From G963665495 sp963665495 (GTDB taxonomy: Bacteria; Desulfobacterota; Desulfovibrionia; Desulfovibrionales; Desulfovibrionaceae): DNA of 64,000 nucleotides. Shown piece after piece: positions 36,328 through 44,630 of this stretch (positions are counted from its first letter, which is position 1; every line of letters begins with the position of its first letter). The notes below the pieces were generated by a model. That model saw only the letters and a program-made list of their open reading frames with translations. It was not told the origin of the DNA and ran no database searches. The DNA lies in assembly GCA_963665495.1 (NCBI GenBank), contig OY762289.1, positions 992,001-1,056,000 on the forward strand. Reading direction: 5' to 3'. The translations under genes and the position numbers were made by a program.

Positions 36328-36891
36328 ATGACCGATCAAAAGTATATCTTAATTGGTACGGTCGTGAAACCACACAGCATCCGGGGGGAGCTCTGCGTTG
36401 AATATTACGCGGACTCCCCTTATTTGTTGGAACAGGCTGTGTCGGTATTCTTGTGCCCGATCAATCCAGAAAACGACCAGCCCTTGCGAAGTCCGGGGAA
36501 AGGCGAAAAAGTTCTTTCCTGGCGCGAACACAAGGGCCGTATTCTGTTGCGTCTGAAGTCCGTCTCTGACCGCAACAAGGCGGAGACCCTGCGTAATCTC
36601 GGCCTGTTCATCCGCGAAGAGGATCTTCCCGCCCTGGATGAGGATGACATCTATCTGTACCAGCTGGAGGGCTGCACTGCGTTGTTGCCGGACCGTTCGC
36701 TGCTGGGCCGGATCGAAGGCTTCATGATGCCAAGCGAAGAGCAGGAAATCATGGTCATTCGTACGCCTGATGACAAGGAAGTCCTGCTGCCCGTCACAGA
36801 AGAAACCCTGCGGGAGTTTGACCTGGAAGCCGGATGGGTCGAAGTGGATCCCCCCGAAGGCCTGCTTGATATTTATCTCTCCGAATCATAA
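36328..36891 (+). CDS. rimM: 16S rRNA processing protein RimM
   Basis: 187 residues. The N-terminal RimM domain (ILIGTVVKPHSIRGELCVEYY) and the C-terminal PRC-barrel (EEQEIMVIRTPDDKEVLLPVTEE) are intact. RimM binds S19 and helps mature the 30S head. The ATG at 36328 is chosen because the earlier in-frame residues, overlapping khpA, show no conservation. In most relatives trmD comes next; here a radical SAM gene does. Confidence 0.95.
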   Translation: MTDQKYILIGTVVKPHSIRGELCVEYYADSPYLLEQAVSVFLCPINPENDQPLRSPGKGEKVLSWREHKGRILLRLKSVSDRNKAETLRNLGLFIREEDLPALDEDDIYLYQLEGCTALLPDRSLLGRIEGFMMPSEEQEIMVIRTPDDKEVLLPVTEETLREFDLEAGWVEVDPPEGLLDIYLSES

Positions 36892-36946
36892 CCTGTTTTT
36901 CTGTCGTTTGTACGGCGGCAGTAACTCGGCCTGATTCTGGAGAGCC

Positions 36947-38785
36947 ATGCGCATACTCACTCTTTTTCCGCCGCTTGTGGCGTCCTGCTTCCGCGGACCG
37001 CATCTGGCGCCGCCTCTGTTGACGGCGTTGCTGAACAAAGAGCACGGACTATCCGCTTCCTACCTTGATTTAAACATTCGGGCGGTCCGCGAACTGCTGA
37101 ACGATTCTTTCCACGATGTTTCGGAGAGCATAACGGCGAGCTGTCCAGACTCCTACACCAGGAATCTGCTGCAACGTATCCAGGTGCTTAAAGACTCCGG
37201 ACGGCTTCATACGCAGCTCGAACTTGTCCGCGTATTTCTTTCCCTGGCCGCAACCCATTTTCTGCGCAAAACTGACAGCCTGCACAAAAATCTGAAAATT
37301 CTCACCGAGGAACAAAATTTTGAACCTGTCGTTTTCTATAAGCGACTGCTTCAAAACAACGTCGAGGCTGGGCAGGCGGATGTCTACATGCTCAGCGTCG
37401 CCTTTGCGGAACAGCTGGAGGCCGCTCTGGTGTTCGCGCGGACCCTCAAGGAACAGGGCGCAGCCTCCGTACTGCTTGGCGGCAGCCAGATTACACTGCT
37501 CGAGCCGGACCAGCTGGAGCAGCTCGAGCAACTGGGATTATTCGATAAAATCTGCATAGGCTACTACGAGGCGGAGATTGCCGCCCTGGTGACGCAGACC
37601 ATAGCCGCCGACAGCATCACCGGCGTCCATAAAGCCCAGGCCATTACGCGGGAAAATCTGCATCGAATGCCGCGCGTCAAATTCAACCGGGATGAGGTCC
37701 GGATGTATTTCAAGCCGCTGGAGCTGCCGGTGCTGGCCACAAAGGGCTGTTATTGGGGCAAGTGCACGTTCTGCGATTATGCCAAAATGGCCGCCTATTG
37801 CCGTCCTGCCTATCTCGTACGGGATGCCAGAACCATATTTCGCGAGATTGTCGCCCTGCGGATACGCTACCCTGAGGCCAACATCGTTCTGATCAGCGAC
37901 GGTATCAGCCCGGCGCTGTATCTACAGCTTTGCCAGCTGGCCATCAAAAACAAAGTCAGAATCAATACCTGGTCCTATATGCTGCATTCCGAACAGCTCA
38001 ACGAAAGCTTTTTCGCGAACCTTCAGGAGGCCGGCGTCAGTTTTATTGATTTCGGGTCGGAATCAACCTGCGACCGAATTCTGGGGCTGATGGGCAAACC
38101 GGCCAAACGGGAGGCTATTCTCAGCAATTTCAAGCTGGCCAAAAAGTACGGCATCGCCACCACTATGAACGTCATCATAGACTTTCCGAGCATTACGTAC
38201 GCGGAATGCAGGGAAGTCATTGAGGATATGCGCTTCCTGAAGCCTTATGTAGGATCTTTCAATCCGCAGCTGTTTCATTTGTCCTCCAATACGCCGATTT
38301 GTGAGTTGAGTGAAAGTCTGCATATCGTTGCTGACGCGGACTATTGCGATACGGGGCACGGACTGCAATGTAGGGGATTTACCACTACAGGAGGTATGAC
38401 TTCTGCAGAGCACGACGAAGTCGTCGCCACAATCGGCTCTATCTGTCTGGAGCAGCGTCTGGAGTTCCGGCTTGCCCGATTCAGGACTACACCAAAGGCC
38501 GGGGAAAGCTATACGTGTTATTTTGACTCAGGAGCTTTTACTTTTTCGCGCAATGGAGACAGATACCTTGCCATTCCTTCCTTACGCTCGGAAACTGTAG
38601 TTACAGTACCATTTGCTGATTTGATTAATACAATACTTGCAACTGTCAATCCGCTTCGATGCAATGTAACTAGTTCTGAGAACCAGGACTATTGTTTTAC
38701 GGAAAACGGATTAACTCTTCCCTACGTTCTTATGAACGAACTAATCAAGCTTGGCCTGCTTCTATATTTAAAGCCGGTGTCTTAA
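36947..38785 (+). CDS. Radical SAM protein with cobalamin-binding-like N-terminus
   Basis: 612 residues. The start (RILTLFPPLVASCFRGPHLAPPLLTALL) and the ADVYMLSVAF...VLLGGSQITLL region resemble the B12-binding Rossmann domain of class B radical SAM enzymes, though no DxHxxG motif is seen. The cluster motif is C-YWGK-C-TF-C, that is CX4CX2C and not the common CX3CX2C. The C-terminal 200 residues are unrecognised and contain CDTGHGLQC. The base composition becomes more AT-rich towards the end. It lies 55 bases after rimM, where trmD is usual. Substrate unknown. Confidence 0.8.
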   Translation: MRILTLFPPLVASCFRGPHLAPPLLTALLNKEHGLSASYLDLNIRAVRELLNDSFHDVSESITASCPDSYTRNLLQRIQVLKDSGRLHTQLELVRVFLSLAATHFLRKTDSLHKNLKILTEEQNFEPVVFYKRLLQNNVEAGQADVYMLSVAFAEQLEAALVFARTLKEQGAASVLLGGSQITLLEPDQLEQLEQLGLFDKICIGYYEAEIAALVTQTIAADSITGVHKAQAITRENLHRMPRVKFNRDEVRMYFKPLELPVLATKGCYWGKCTFCDYAKMAAYCRPAYLVRDARTIFREIVALRIRYPEANIVLISDGISPALYLQLCQLAIKNKVRINTWSYMLHSEQLNESFFANLQEAGVSFIDFGSESTCDRILGLMGKPAKREAILSNFKLAKKYGIATTMNVIIDFPSITYAECREVIEDMRFLKPYVGSFNPQLFHLSSNTPICELSESLHIVADADYCDTGHGLQCRGFTTTGGMTSAEHDEVVATIGSICLEQRLEFRLARFRTTPKAGESYTCYFDSGAFTFSRNGDRYLAIPSLRSETVVTVPFADLINTILATVNPLRCNVTSSENQDYCFTENGLTLPYVLMNELIKLGLLLYLKPVS

Positions 38786-38948
38786 ACGTTAACACTCGCT
38801 TTGCATTTTGCGTGTCAGTGATTTTTTGAACAAGCTGCCATTGCATCCGCATGGATGTATTGATGATTTTTTCAGGCCTCCATGGCCGAGTACAATGCAG
38901 TGAATCTTGCACGCTGCGATTTTCTTGAACTATCTTCAGGATTATGCC

Positions 38949-38977
38949 TTGAAAGACATAATAAAGAGTACTATAGT
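38949..38977 (+). promoter_or_regulatory. Promoter of the aldehyde dehydrogenase gene
   Basis: TTGAAA, a 17-base spacer and TATAGT, about 58 bases before the start codon. Confidence 0.6.
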
Positions 38978-39034
38978 AGGACTAACGCTCTGAGTTGTTT
39001 GCTAACCTCTTAATTAAACTGGAGAATGTTAGTC

Positions 39035-40471
39035 ATGAAGAAGTACAAGCAGTACATTGGAGGTGCATTCGTCGATTCGAATTCCACGGACAAGATCGAA
39101 GTGCTCAATCCGTTCACGGAGCAGGTCGTGGCCGAAGCTCCCAAGGGAGACGCCGTGGATGCTGCTGCTGCCATTGAAGCGGCCAAAAAAGCGCAGCCTG
39201 CCTGGGCTGCCAAAACCGCAGCCGAACGGGCTTCGTATCTGAAAAAGATGGCCGAAGTCATCCGGGCCAATCGAGTGGAGCTTGCCAAGACGCTGACTGA
39301 AGAGCAGGCGAAAGTTTCCGGCCTGGCCCAGGTGGAAATCGATGTGACGGCAGAGTATTTTGACTACTACGCCGGTTGGGCGCGCAAGTACGAAGGCGAG
39401 ATCATTCAAAGCGACCGTCCCAAGGAAAGCATTCTGCTGTTCCGCCAGCCCATTGGCGTGATTGTCGGAATTTGCCCCTGGAACTTTCCTTTCTTCGTCA
39501 TGGCGCGCAAAGTCGCTCCTTCGTTGCTTACTGGCAGCAGCATTGTCATCAAGCCCAGCAGCGAAACCCCCAACACAACCTTTGAATTCGCCAAACTGGT
39601 CAGCACCATCGGCCTGCCCGACGGCGTGCTGAATATTATCTCCGGAAGCGGCGGCACTCTGGGCAACGCCCTGGTCAAAAGCCCGGACGTGGGCATGGTT
39701 ACTCTGACCGGAAGTGTGGAGGCCGGACAGAAGATCATCGCCGCAACGGCCGAAAACATCACCAAAACCTCTCTGGAACTCGGCGGCAAGGCTCCGGCCA
39801 TTGTGTGCGCCGATGCCGATATTGATCTGGCAGTCAACGCCGTGGTTGCCTCGCGCGTGATCTACAGCGGACAGGTGTGCAATTGCGCCGAACGTTGCTA
39901 TGTGGAAGCCTCCATTGCCGACGAATTCATCGACAAACTGGGTAAGGCCATGGCCGCTGTGACGTATGGCGATCCGTTCGCCGACCCGAACCCGGCCATG
40001 AGTTCGCAGATCAGCAAGGAACAGCTGGAGAAAATCGAAGGCATGGTGGCGCGCGCCAAAGCCGACGGCGCCGAGGTGCTGGTTGGCGGCGAACGCCCGA
40101 CCGATGTGCCTAGCGGTTTCTTCTACAAACCCACCTTGCTGGGCAATTGCAGGCAGGACATGGAAATCATTCAGAAAGAGATTTTCGGTCCCGTACTGCC
40201 CGTGATGACCTTCTCTGATTTTGATGAAGCCCTGGCGCTGGCCAACGATTGCGAGTACGGCCTGACTTCCTCGGTGTTCACCAACAACATCAACAAGGCC
40301 ATGCGCGCGTGCCATGAACTCAAGTACGGCGAGACCTACATCAACCGCGAGCATTTCGAAGCCATACAGGGATTCCACGCCGGTTGGCGTAAATCCGGCA
40401 TCGGCGGTGCGGACGGCAAGCATGGTCTGTATGAATATCTGCAGACCCACGTTGCCTACATTCAAAGCTAG
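39035..40471 (+). CDS. aldA: Aldehyde dehydrogenase, AldA (lactaldehyde dehydrogenase) type
   Basis: 478 residues from the ATG at 39035, with GGAG upstream; the ATG at 39026 sits too close to it. Catalytic Cys lies in SGQVCNCAERCYVE, nearly the same as E. coli AldA, and the general-base Glu in LELGGKAP. NAD-binding PWNFPFFVMARK and the GSTxxG-like TGSVEAGQ are present. AldA oxidises L-lactaldehyde or glycolaldehyde. It has its own promoter and terminator, so it is a single-gene unit. Other aldehydes are possible substrates. Confidence 0.88.
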   Translation: MKKYKQYIGGAFVDSNSTDKIEVLNPFTEQVVAEAPKGDAVDAAAAIEAAKKAQPAWAAKTAAERASYLKKMAEVIRANRVELAKTLTEEQAKVSGLAQVEIDVTAEYFDYYAGWARKYEGEIIQSDRPKESILLFRQPIGVIVGICPWNFPFFVMARKVAPSLLTGSSIVIKPSSETPNTTFEFAKLVSTIGLPDGVLNIISGSGGTLGNALVKSPDVGMVTLTGSVEAGQKIIAATAENITKTSLELGGKAPAIVCADADIDLAVNAVVASRVIYSGQVCNCAERCYVEASIADEFIDKLGKAMAAVTYGDPFADPNPAMSSQISKEQLEKIEGMVARAKADGAEVLVGGERPTDVPSGFFYKPTLLGNCRQDMEIIQKEIFGPVLPVMTFSDFDEALALANDCEYGLTSSVFTNNINKAMRACHELKYGETYINREHFEAIQGFHAGWRKSGIGGADGKHGLYEYLQTHVAYIQS

Positions 40472-40507
40472 CATTAGCGTATAGAGCTGTAGACGTATTC
40501 AATGCAG

Positions 40508-40535
40508 GGGCGCCGTCCAACACGGCGCCCTTGTT
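40508..40535 (+). terminator. Terminator after the aldehyde dehydrogenase gene
   Basis: GGGCGCCGT and ACGGCGCCC, a perfect 9-bp stem with a five-base loop, followed by TTGTTCT. Confidence 0.75.
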
Positions 40536-40556
40536 CTCAAAAAAATTTTTTCGCAT

Positions 40557-40585
40557 TTGTCATTCATCCGCTTCTTAGTTATATA
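40557..40585 (+). promoter_or_regulatory. Promoter of the amino-acid ABC operon
   Basis: TTGTCA, a 17-base spacer and TATATA. The -10 ends only five bases before the ATG at 40591, so the message would start at or beside the first codon. Confidence 0.5.
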
Positions 40586-40590
40586 AAGAC

Positions 40591-41412
40591 ATGGCTTTCT
40601 GTTCTGACGACCTGAAACACGCTCGTACCATACGCAGGCGAAATTGGGCGGCGGTCCACATTTTTCTTTTTCTGGCTTTTGTGGCTTGCGGCGTACTGGT
40701 GACCCTGCGCGGGGCCGAAGGGCTCGGTTACAACTGGCAGTGGTACCGGGTACCGGAATTCCTGGGACAATGGCGCGGAGACCAGTTCGTTCCCGGTCCG
40801 TTGCTCAAAGGGCTTGCCATTACGTTCAAGATCACGGGCGTTTCGCTTGTTCTGGCCTTTGCCATCGGGCTGGGCACGGCTTTGTTGCGCCTTTCGCAGT
40901 CCAGAGTGGGGCGCATGCTGGCCCGCGGCTATATGGAACTTATTCGCAACACGCCCCTGCTGACTCAGATCTTTTTTCTGTATTTCGTGCTCGCTCCTTT
41001 GATCGGCCTGGGACGTTTCTGGGCTGCGGTTCTGTCGCTCAGTCTGTTTGAGGGGGCCTACGCCTCGGAAGTCTTTCGGGCGGGCATCGTTTCCATACCA
41101 AAAGGGCAGTGGGAGGCGTCTTTCAGTCTGGGGTTGAGCACCTGGCAGACGTACCGGCGCGTGATACTGCCCCAGGCCATTCGGCGGATTCTGCCTCCGC
41201 TGACCGGTCTGGCCGTGGCTCTGGTGAAGGATTCGGCTCTGGTCAGTACCATTGCCATTGCAGATCTCACCTGGCGCGGACAGGTAATTATCTCTGAAAC
41301 CTTTCTTACCTTTGAAATTTGGTTTACCGTTGCCGCAATGTATTTGTGTATAACTGTGACGCTTTCAGCCCTGGTATCCTATCTGGAGCGCAGGCTGGGA
41401 GCGGGAGATTGA
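40591..41412 (+). CDS. Polar amino-acid ABC transporter permease (first)
   Basis: 273 residues with about five or six membrane segments. The cytoplasmic coupling loop reads GQWEASFSLGLSTWQTYRRVILPQAIRRILPPL, typical of the HisMQ/GlnP permease family. It works with the second permease, ATPase and binding protein in this cluster. There is no Shine-Dalgarno before the ATG and the promoter is immediately upstream, which suggests leaderless initiation. A start further inside would cut the first membrane segment. Confidence 0.9.
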   Translation: MAFCSDDLKHARTIRRRNWAAVHIFLFLAFVACGVLVTLRGAEGLGYNWQWYRVPEFLGQWRGDQFVPGPLLKGLAITFKITGVSLVLAFAIGLGTALLRLSQSRVGRMLARGYMELIRNTPLLTQIFFLYFVLAPLIGLGRFWAAVLSLSLFEGAYASEVFRAGIVSIPKGQWEASFSLGLSTWQTYRRVILPQAIRRILPPLTGLAVALVKDSALVSTIAIADLTWRGQVIISETFLTFEIWFTVAAMYLCITVTLSALVSYLERRLGAGD

Positions 41413-41419
41413 CGATACG

Positions 41420-42172
41420 ATGATGCAGCAAGACGCAGACGAGCCCATTATATCTGTCAGAAGTATTTGCAAGACCTATCCCAACGGCGTCAGAGCTTTG
41501 GAAAACGTCAGTCTGGATGTTGCGCGCGGGGAAAAGGTGGTGATCATCGGACCGTCCGGTTCGGGAAAAAGCACTTTTCTGCGCTGTCTGAACGGGTTGG
41601 AAGAGATCGACTCGGGGTCCATTGTCATCGACTCGCTGATGCTGGACCACAACAAGCGGGTTTTGCGTGAAATCCGCAAGGAAGTGGGCATGGTGTTTCA
41701 GTCCTTCAACCTGTTTCCCCATTTGACGGTCAAAGAGAACATCAACCTTGCCCAACGGCTGGTACGCAAAAAAAACAGCGCCGAGGCCACGGCGACCACC
41801 ATGGAACTGCTGGCCAAGGTGGGTTTGACGGATAAAAAGAACACCTTTCCCAATCATTTGAGCGGCGGGCAGCAGCAACGCGTGGCCATTGCCCGGGCAT
41901 TGGCGCTGAAACCCCGTGTAATGCTGTTTGACGAGGCCACCAGCGCTCTGGATCCCGAAATGATAGGTGAAGTGCTCGAGGTCATGAAGCAGCTGGCCCG
42001 CGAGGGCATGACCATGGTGGTCGTCACCCATGAGATGGGATTTGCCCGAGAAGTCTGCGACCGCGTGGTCTTCATGGACGGCGGCCGGATAGTGGAGCAG
42101 GGCGAACCCGATGTATTTTTCACTAAACCCGAGGAAGAGCGTACGCAGTTGTTTCTGAGTCAGATACTCTGA
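41420..42172 (+). CDS. Polar amino-acid ABC transporter ATPase
   Basis: 250 residues of the GlnQ/HisP type. Walker A GPSGSGKST, Q-loop MVFQSFNLFPHLTV, signature LSGGQQQR, Walker B VMLFDEATSALD and the H-loop VVTHEMGFA are all intact. It drives import through the two permeases of this cluster. It starts seven bases after the first permease. The family name is secure; the amino acid moved is not known. Confidence 0.95.
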   Translation: MMQQDADEPIISVRSICKTYPNGVRALENVSLDVARGEKVVIIGPSGSGKSTFLRCLNGLEEIDSGSIVIDSLMLDHNKRVLREIRKEVGMVFQSFNLFPHLTVKENINLAQRLVRKKNSAEATATTMELLAKVGLTDKKNTFPNHLSGGQQQRVAIARALALKPRVMLFDEATSALDPEMIGEVLEVMKQLAREGMTMVVVTHEMGFAREVCDRVVFMDGGRIVEQGEPDVFFTKPEEERTQLFLSQIL

Positions 42173-42345
42173 TACAGCGGTGCGAATGGAGCGGGAAACG
42201 TGGTTGCGGCGAAAGTTTTTTCGGTAATACACCTAACTTTTTCGACTGGTTATTGAACTGAACCCCAGGACCGGAAACGGCTCTGGAAAATAAGACGTGC
42301 TGATGCAAACGGATTAATCGCAGAAATCTGAAAAAGGAGAGAGTT

Positions 42346-43188
42346 ATGAACAGAATCAAGACCCCTGTTGCCGGCGTGCTGCTGGCCGCAGGCCTTCTGG
42401 TGCTCATGCTGTGCAGCGCTGCGGCGGTTTCGGCGGATACTCGCCAGGATCTGGCTTCGGAGAGTACCCTGGAGCAGGCCATGAAGCGCGGGACGTTGAA
42501 GGTCGGATTCTCAACCTTTGTCCCCTGGGCCATGAAAGACAAAAAAGGCGAATTCATCGGCTTTGAAATCGACGTTGCCAGGGAGCTGGCCAAAGATATG
42601 GGATTGAAACTCGAACTCGTTCCCACCAAGTGGTCCGGAATCATCCCGGCGCTGCTTACCGGAAAATTCGACGTGATCATTGGCGGTATGACCGTGACGC
42701 CCGAACGCAATAAAAAGGTCAACTTCACCATTCCGTATTATACGTCCGGACTGGCCCTTGTGGCGGACAAAAAACAGGCCGCAGGATTTTCCAAGCTGGA
42801 AGACTTCGATAAGTCTGAAGTGACCATCGTGGCCCGCATCGGCACCACGGCCGCCGCCGCCGCCAAAAAGTTCTTCCCCAATGCCGATCTGCGCCTGTTT
42901 GATGAAGAGGCGCAGGCCACGCAGGAACTGCTCAACGGCAGCGTGCACGCCTTTATCAGCATGGCCCCTCTGCCGGCCAAGCTGGCGCTGGAAAACAAGG
43001 ACAAACTGTTCATGCCCATCGCAGGCACCATCACCAACGAACCCAACGGATTCGCCGTACGTAAAAGCGATCCCGACACGCTGAATTATTTCGACAACTG
43101 GATCCGCATCAAACAACTGAGCGGCTGGCTCCAGGAACGCTACCATTACTGGTTCGAGACCCTGGACTGGGAAAGCGAGATTCAATAA
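42346..43188 (+). CDS. Amino-acid ABC transporter substrate-binding protein
   Basis: 280 residues with a Sec signal peptide (cleavage near AVSAD) and a strong GGAGAG ribosome binding site. The family 3 binding fold shows LKVGFSTFVPWAMKDKKGEFIGFEIDVARELA and GGMTVTPERNKKVNFTIPYY. It delivers an amino acid to the permeases on either side. The ligand cannot be read from sequence. A 9-bp hairpin follows the stop codon and separates it from the second permease. Confidence 0.92.
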   Translation: MNRIKTPVAGVLLAAGLLVLMLCSAAAVSADTRQDLASESTLEQAMKRGTLKVGFSTFVPWAMKDKKGEFIGFEIDVARELAKDMGLKLELVPTKWSGIIPALLTGKFDVIIGGMTVTPERNKKVNFTIPYYTSGLALVADKKQAAGFSKLEDFDKSEVTIVARIGTTAAAAAKKFFPNADLRLFDEEAQATQELLNGSVHAFISMAPLPAKLALENKDKLFMPIAGTITNEPNGFAVRKSDPDTLNYFDNWIRIKQLSGWLQERYHYWFETLDWESEIQ

Positions 43189-43196
43189 ACCCCAAT

Positions 43197-43224
43197 GCCG
43201 GGAGCTTTCGGGCTCCCGGCTTTA
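43197..43224 (+). terminator. Hairpin between binding-protein and permease genes
   Basis: GCCGGGAGC and GCTCCCGGC with a six-base loop, followed by TTTAT, end five bases before the next ATG. It likely stabilises the binding-protein message and lowers downstream expression, a common arrangement in ABC operons. Confidence 0.65.
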
Positions 43225-43228
43225 TCTT

Positions 43229-44110
43229 ATGAACAGCAAACGAACCAAATTCACCGCCCTGGACGGAATTCTGCTGCTTGCTCTGGTGCTCGGAGGCGGC
43301 TGGCTGGCCTATCGTGCGAGCGTCAAAGTGGACTACGCGTGGAACTGGCCTCTGGTCTTCAACTACATCGTCCGCTACGATCCCGTGGAAGGCTGGACCA
43401 TGAACCTGCTGCTTGAGGGGCTTTTGACCACCATCAGGCTGAGTGTCTGGAGTACGCTACTGGCCGCGGTCATCGGCGGCGTCATGGGACTCTGCCGGAC
43501 CAGTCCGCTGCTTTTTTTTCGGCTCGTCTCCCGGACCTATGTCGAGGCGGTTCGAAACCTGCCGCCTCTGGTATTGATTTTTATCGTGTATTTCTTTTTG
43601 AGCGAGCAGTTGATGGGGGTTTTGGGGGTGGACGATCTGGTGCGTACGATGCCTGAAAGCCTTCGGAACGGTGCCCGTTTTTTTTTCGACCGACCCGAAC
43701 GCTTGACCTCATTTTTCGCCGCACTGTTGACGCTTTCGCTCTATGAAGGCGCCTACATTGCGGAGATTGTCCGGGCCGGCGTGCAGTCCGTGGAAAAGGG
43801 CCAATGGGAAGCGGCATCGGCCCTGGGCTTGAGTACCTGGCAGCGTATGCGCCATGTGATCCTGCCGCTCACGGTGCAGCGTATTCTGCCGCCTCTGGCC
43901 GGGCAGTTTATTTCCACCATCAAGGATTCCGCCATCGTGGCGGTTATTTCGGTTCAGGAGCTGACTTTTCAGGGGCTCGAGCTTATGGCCTCCACTTTCC
44001 GGACTTTTGAGATCTGGATCACGGTGGGCGTCATGTATCTGGTCCTCTGCCTGGCCTGTTCGTTGATTGCCCGCCGACTCGAACTCTATCTGTCCCGCAG
44101 CGAAGCCTGA
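43229..44110 (+). CDS. Polar amino-acid ABC transporter permease (second)
   Basis: 293 residues, HisMQ/GlnP family, with the coupling loop KGQWEAASALGLSTWQRMRHVILPLTVQRILPPL. It has a longer periplasmic or loop insertion in the middle (about residues 125-155) than the first permease. The two permeases probably form a heterodimer with the shared ATPase. The hairpin directly upstream overlaps the place where a ribosome binding site would be; none is clear, so translation may be low. Confidence 0.9.
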   Translation: MNSKRTKFTALDGILLLALVLGGGWLAYRASVKVDYAWNWPLVFNYIVRYDPVEGWTMNLLLEGLLTTIRLSVWSTLLAAVIGGVMGLCRTSPLLFFRLVSRTYVEAVRNLPPLVLIFIVYFFLSEQLMGVLGVDDLVRTMPESLRNGARFFFDRPERLTSFFAALLTLSLYEGAYIAEIVRAGVQSVEKGQWEAASALGLSTWQRMRHVILPLTVQRILPPLAGQFISTIKDSAIVAVISVQELTFQGLELMASTFRTFEIWITVGVMYLVLCLACSLIARRLELYLSRSEA

Positions 44111-44140
44111 TCGTTGAGAAAAAAGAATTGTCCGGCTGGC

Positions 44141-44170
44141 TTGATTTTTTTTGCATAACCCTGCTATAAT
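44141..44170 (+). promoter_or_regulatory. Promoter-like element
   Basis: TTGATT, an 18-base spacer and a consensus TATAAT. Confidence 0.45.
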
Positions 44171-44213
44171 ATGAGAAGAGTTATGTAAGGTAAGAAAAAT
44201 TTCAGGATTTGAG

Positions 44214-44242
44214 TTGACATTATGTCCAATGCGACATAATAA
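44214..44242 (+). promoter_or_regulatory. Promoter with operator-like inverted repeat
   Basis: TTGACA at 44214 is followed by TTATGTC, a six-base spacer and GACATAA (44220-44239). The last arm overlaps the place of the -10. A bound dimer there would block RNA polymerase. The regulator is unknown. Confidence 0.5.
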
Positions 44243-44291
44243 AAAATCAACGAGCGATTGCTCCATTTGGTTATAAGCAGGTTGTACCTGT

Positions 44292-44360
44292 TATAATACT
44301 TCCCTGGGTTTGGTGGGCCGCGCGGTCGAGATTTTCTCGGCCCGCGGTTCTACCTTTTTT
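44292..44360 (+). ncRNA. Possible short transcript ending in an intrinsic terminator
   Basis: TATAAT at 44292 is followed about 25 bases later by a strong stem (CCGCG/CGCGG enclosing GGTCGAGA/TCTCGGCC, one bulged C) and then T6 at 44355-44360. The segment could be a short RNA of about 60 bases, a leader that ends early, or simply the terminator of the ABC operon. No match to a known RNA is recognised. Confidence 0.35.
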
Positions 44361-44606
44361 GGGGACTGCCTTGTTTCCGGCGTAATTCTTTCCCTCCCCT
44401 TGTGACGCAGCTTTTTCTTTTTTTTATAAAACATGGCCCGGCAGAAAGTCTGCTGCTATTCCTCGTCTGAAATATGTTGGCTTTTCATGATGTAGTCCGG
44501 TATAACCAGAACTCCATTTTTATTGACCGCTCGGCAATAGAGTTGTCTTTTCTTTTCGCGGTTTATGGATACGTTCAGGGAATACTGAATATTCGGATAG
44601 ATATTG

Positions 44607-44627
44607 TAACCTTACCTCCAAAGGTTA
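44607..44627 (+). promoter_or_regulatory. Hairpin hiding the ribosome binding site of the REC-GGDEF gene
   Basis: TAACCTT and AAGGTTA are exact reverse complements around a seven-base loop. The second arm contains the AAGG Shine-Dalgarno of the gene starting at 44631, so the stem would restrict translation. Confidence 0.5.
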
Positions 44628-44630
44628 ACA

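Larger units (their letters stand above)
44111..44630. other. Regulatory intergenic region before the REC-GGDEF gene
   Basis: 520 bases without a gene. It contains two or three promoter-like elements, a perfect inverted repeat between promoter hexamers, a strong hairpin with T run and a hairpin over the ribosome binding site of the next gene; each is listed separately. No protein-like frame is visible. Confidence 0.6.

Noticed and set aside
39029..40474. A 481-codon frame exactly opposite the aldehyde dehydrogenase gene
   Set aside because: Mirror of a conserved enzyme in GC-rich codons; no ribosome binding site or domain.
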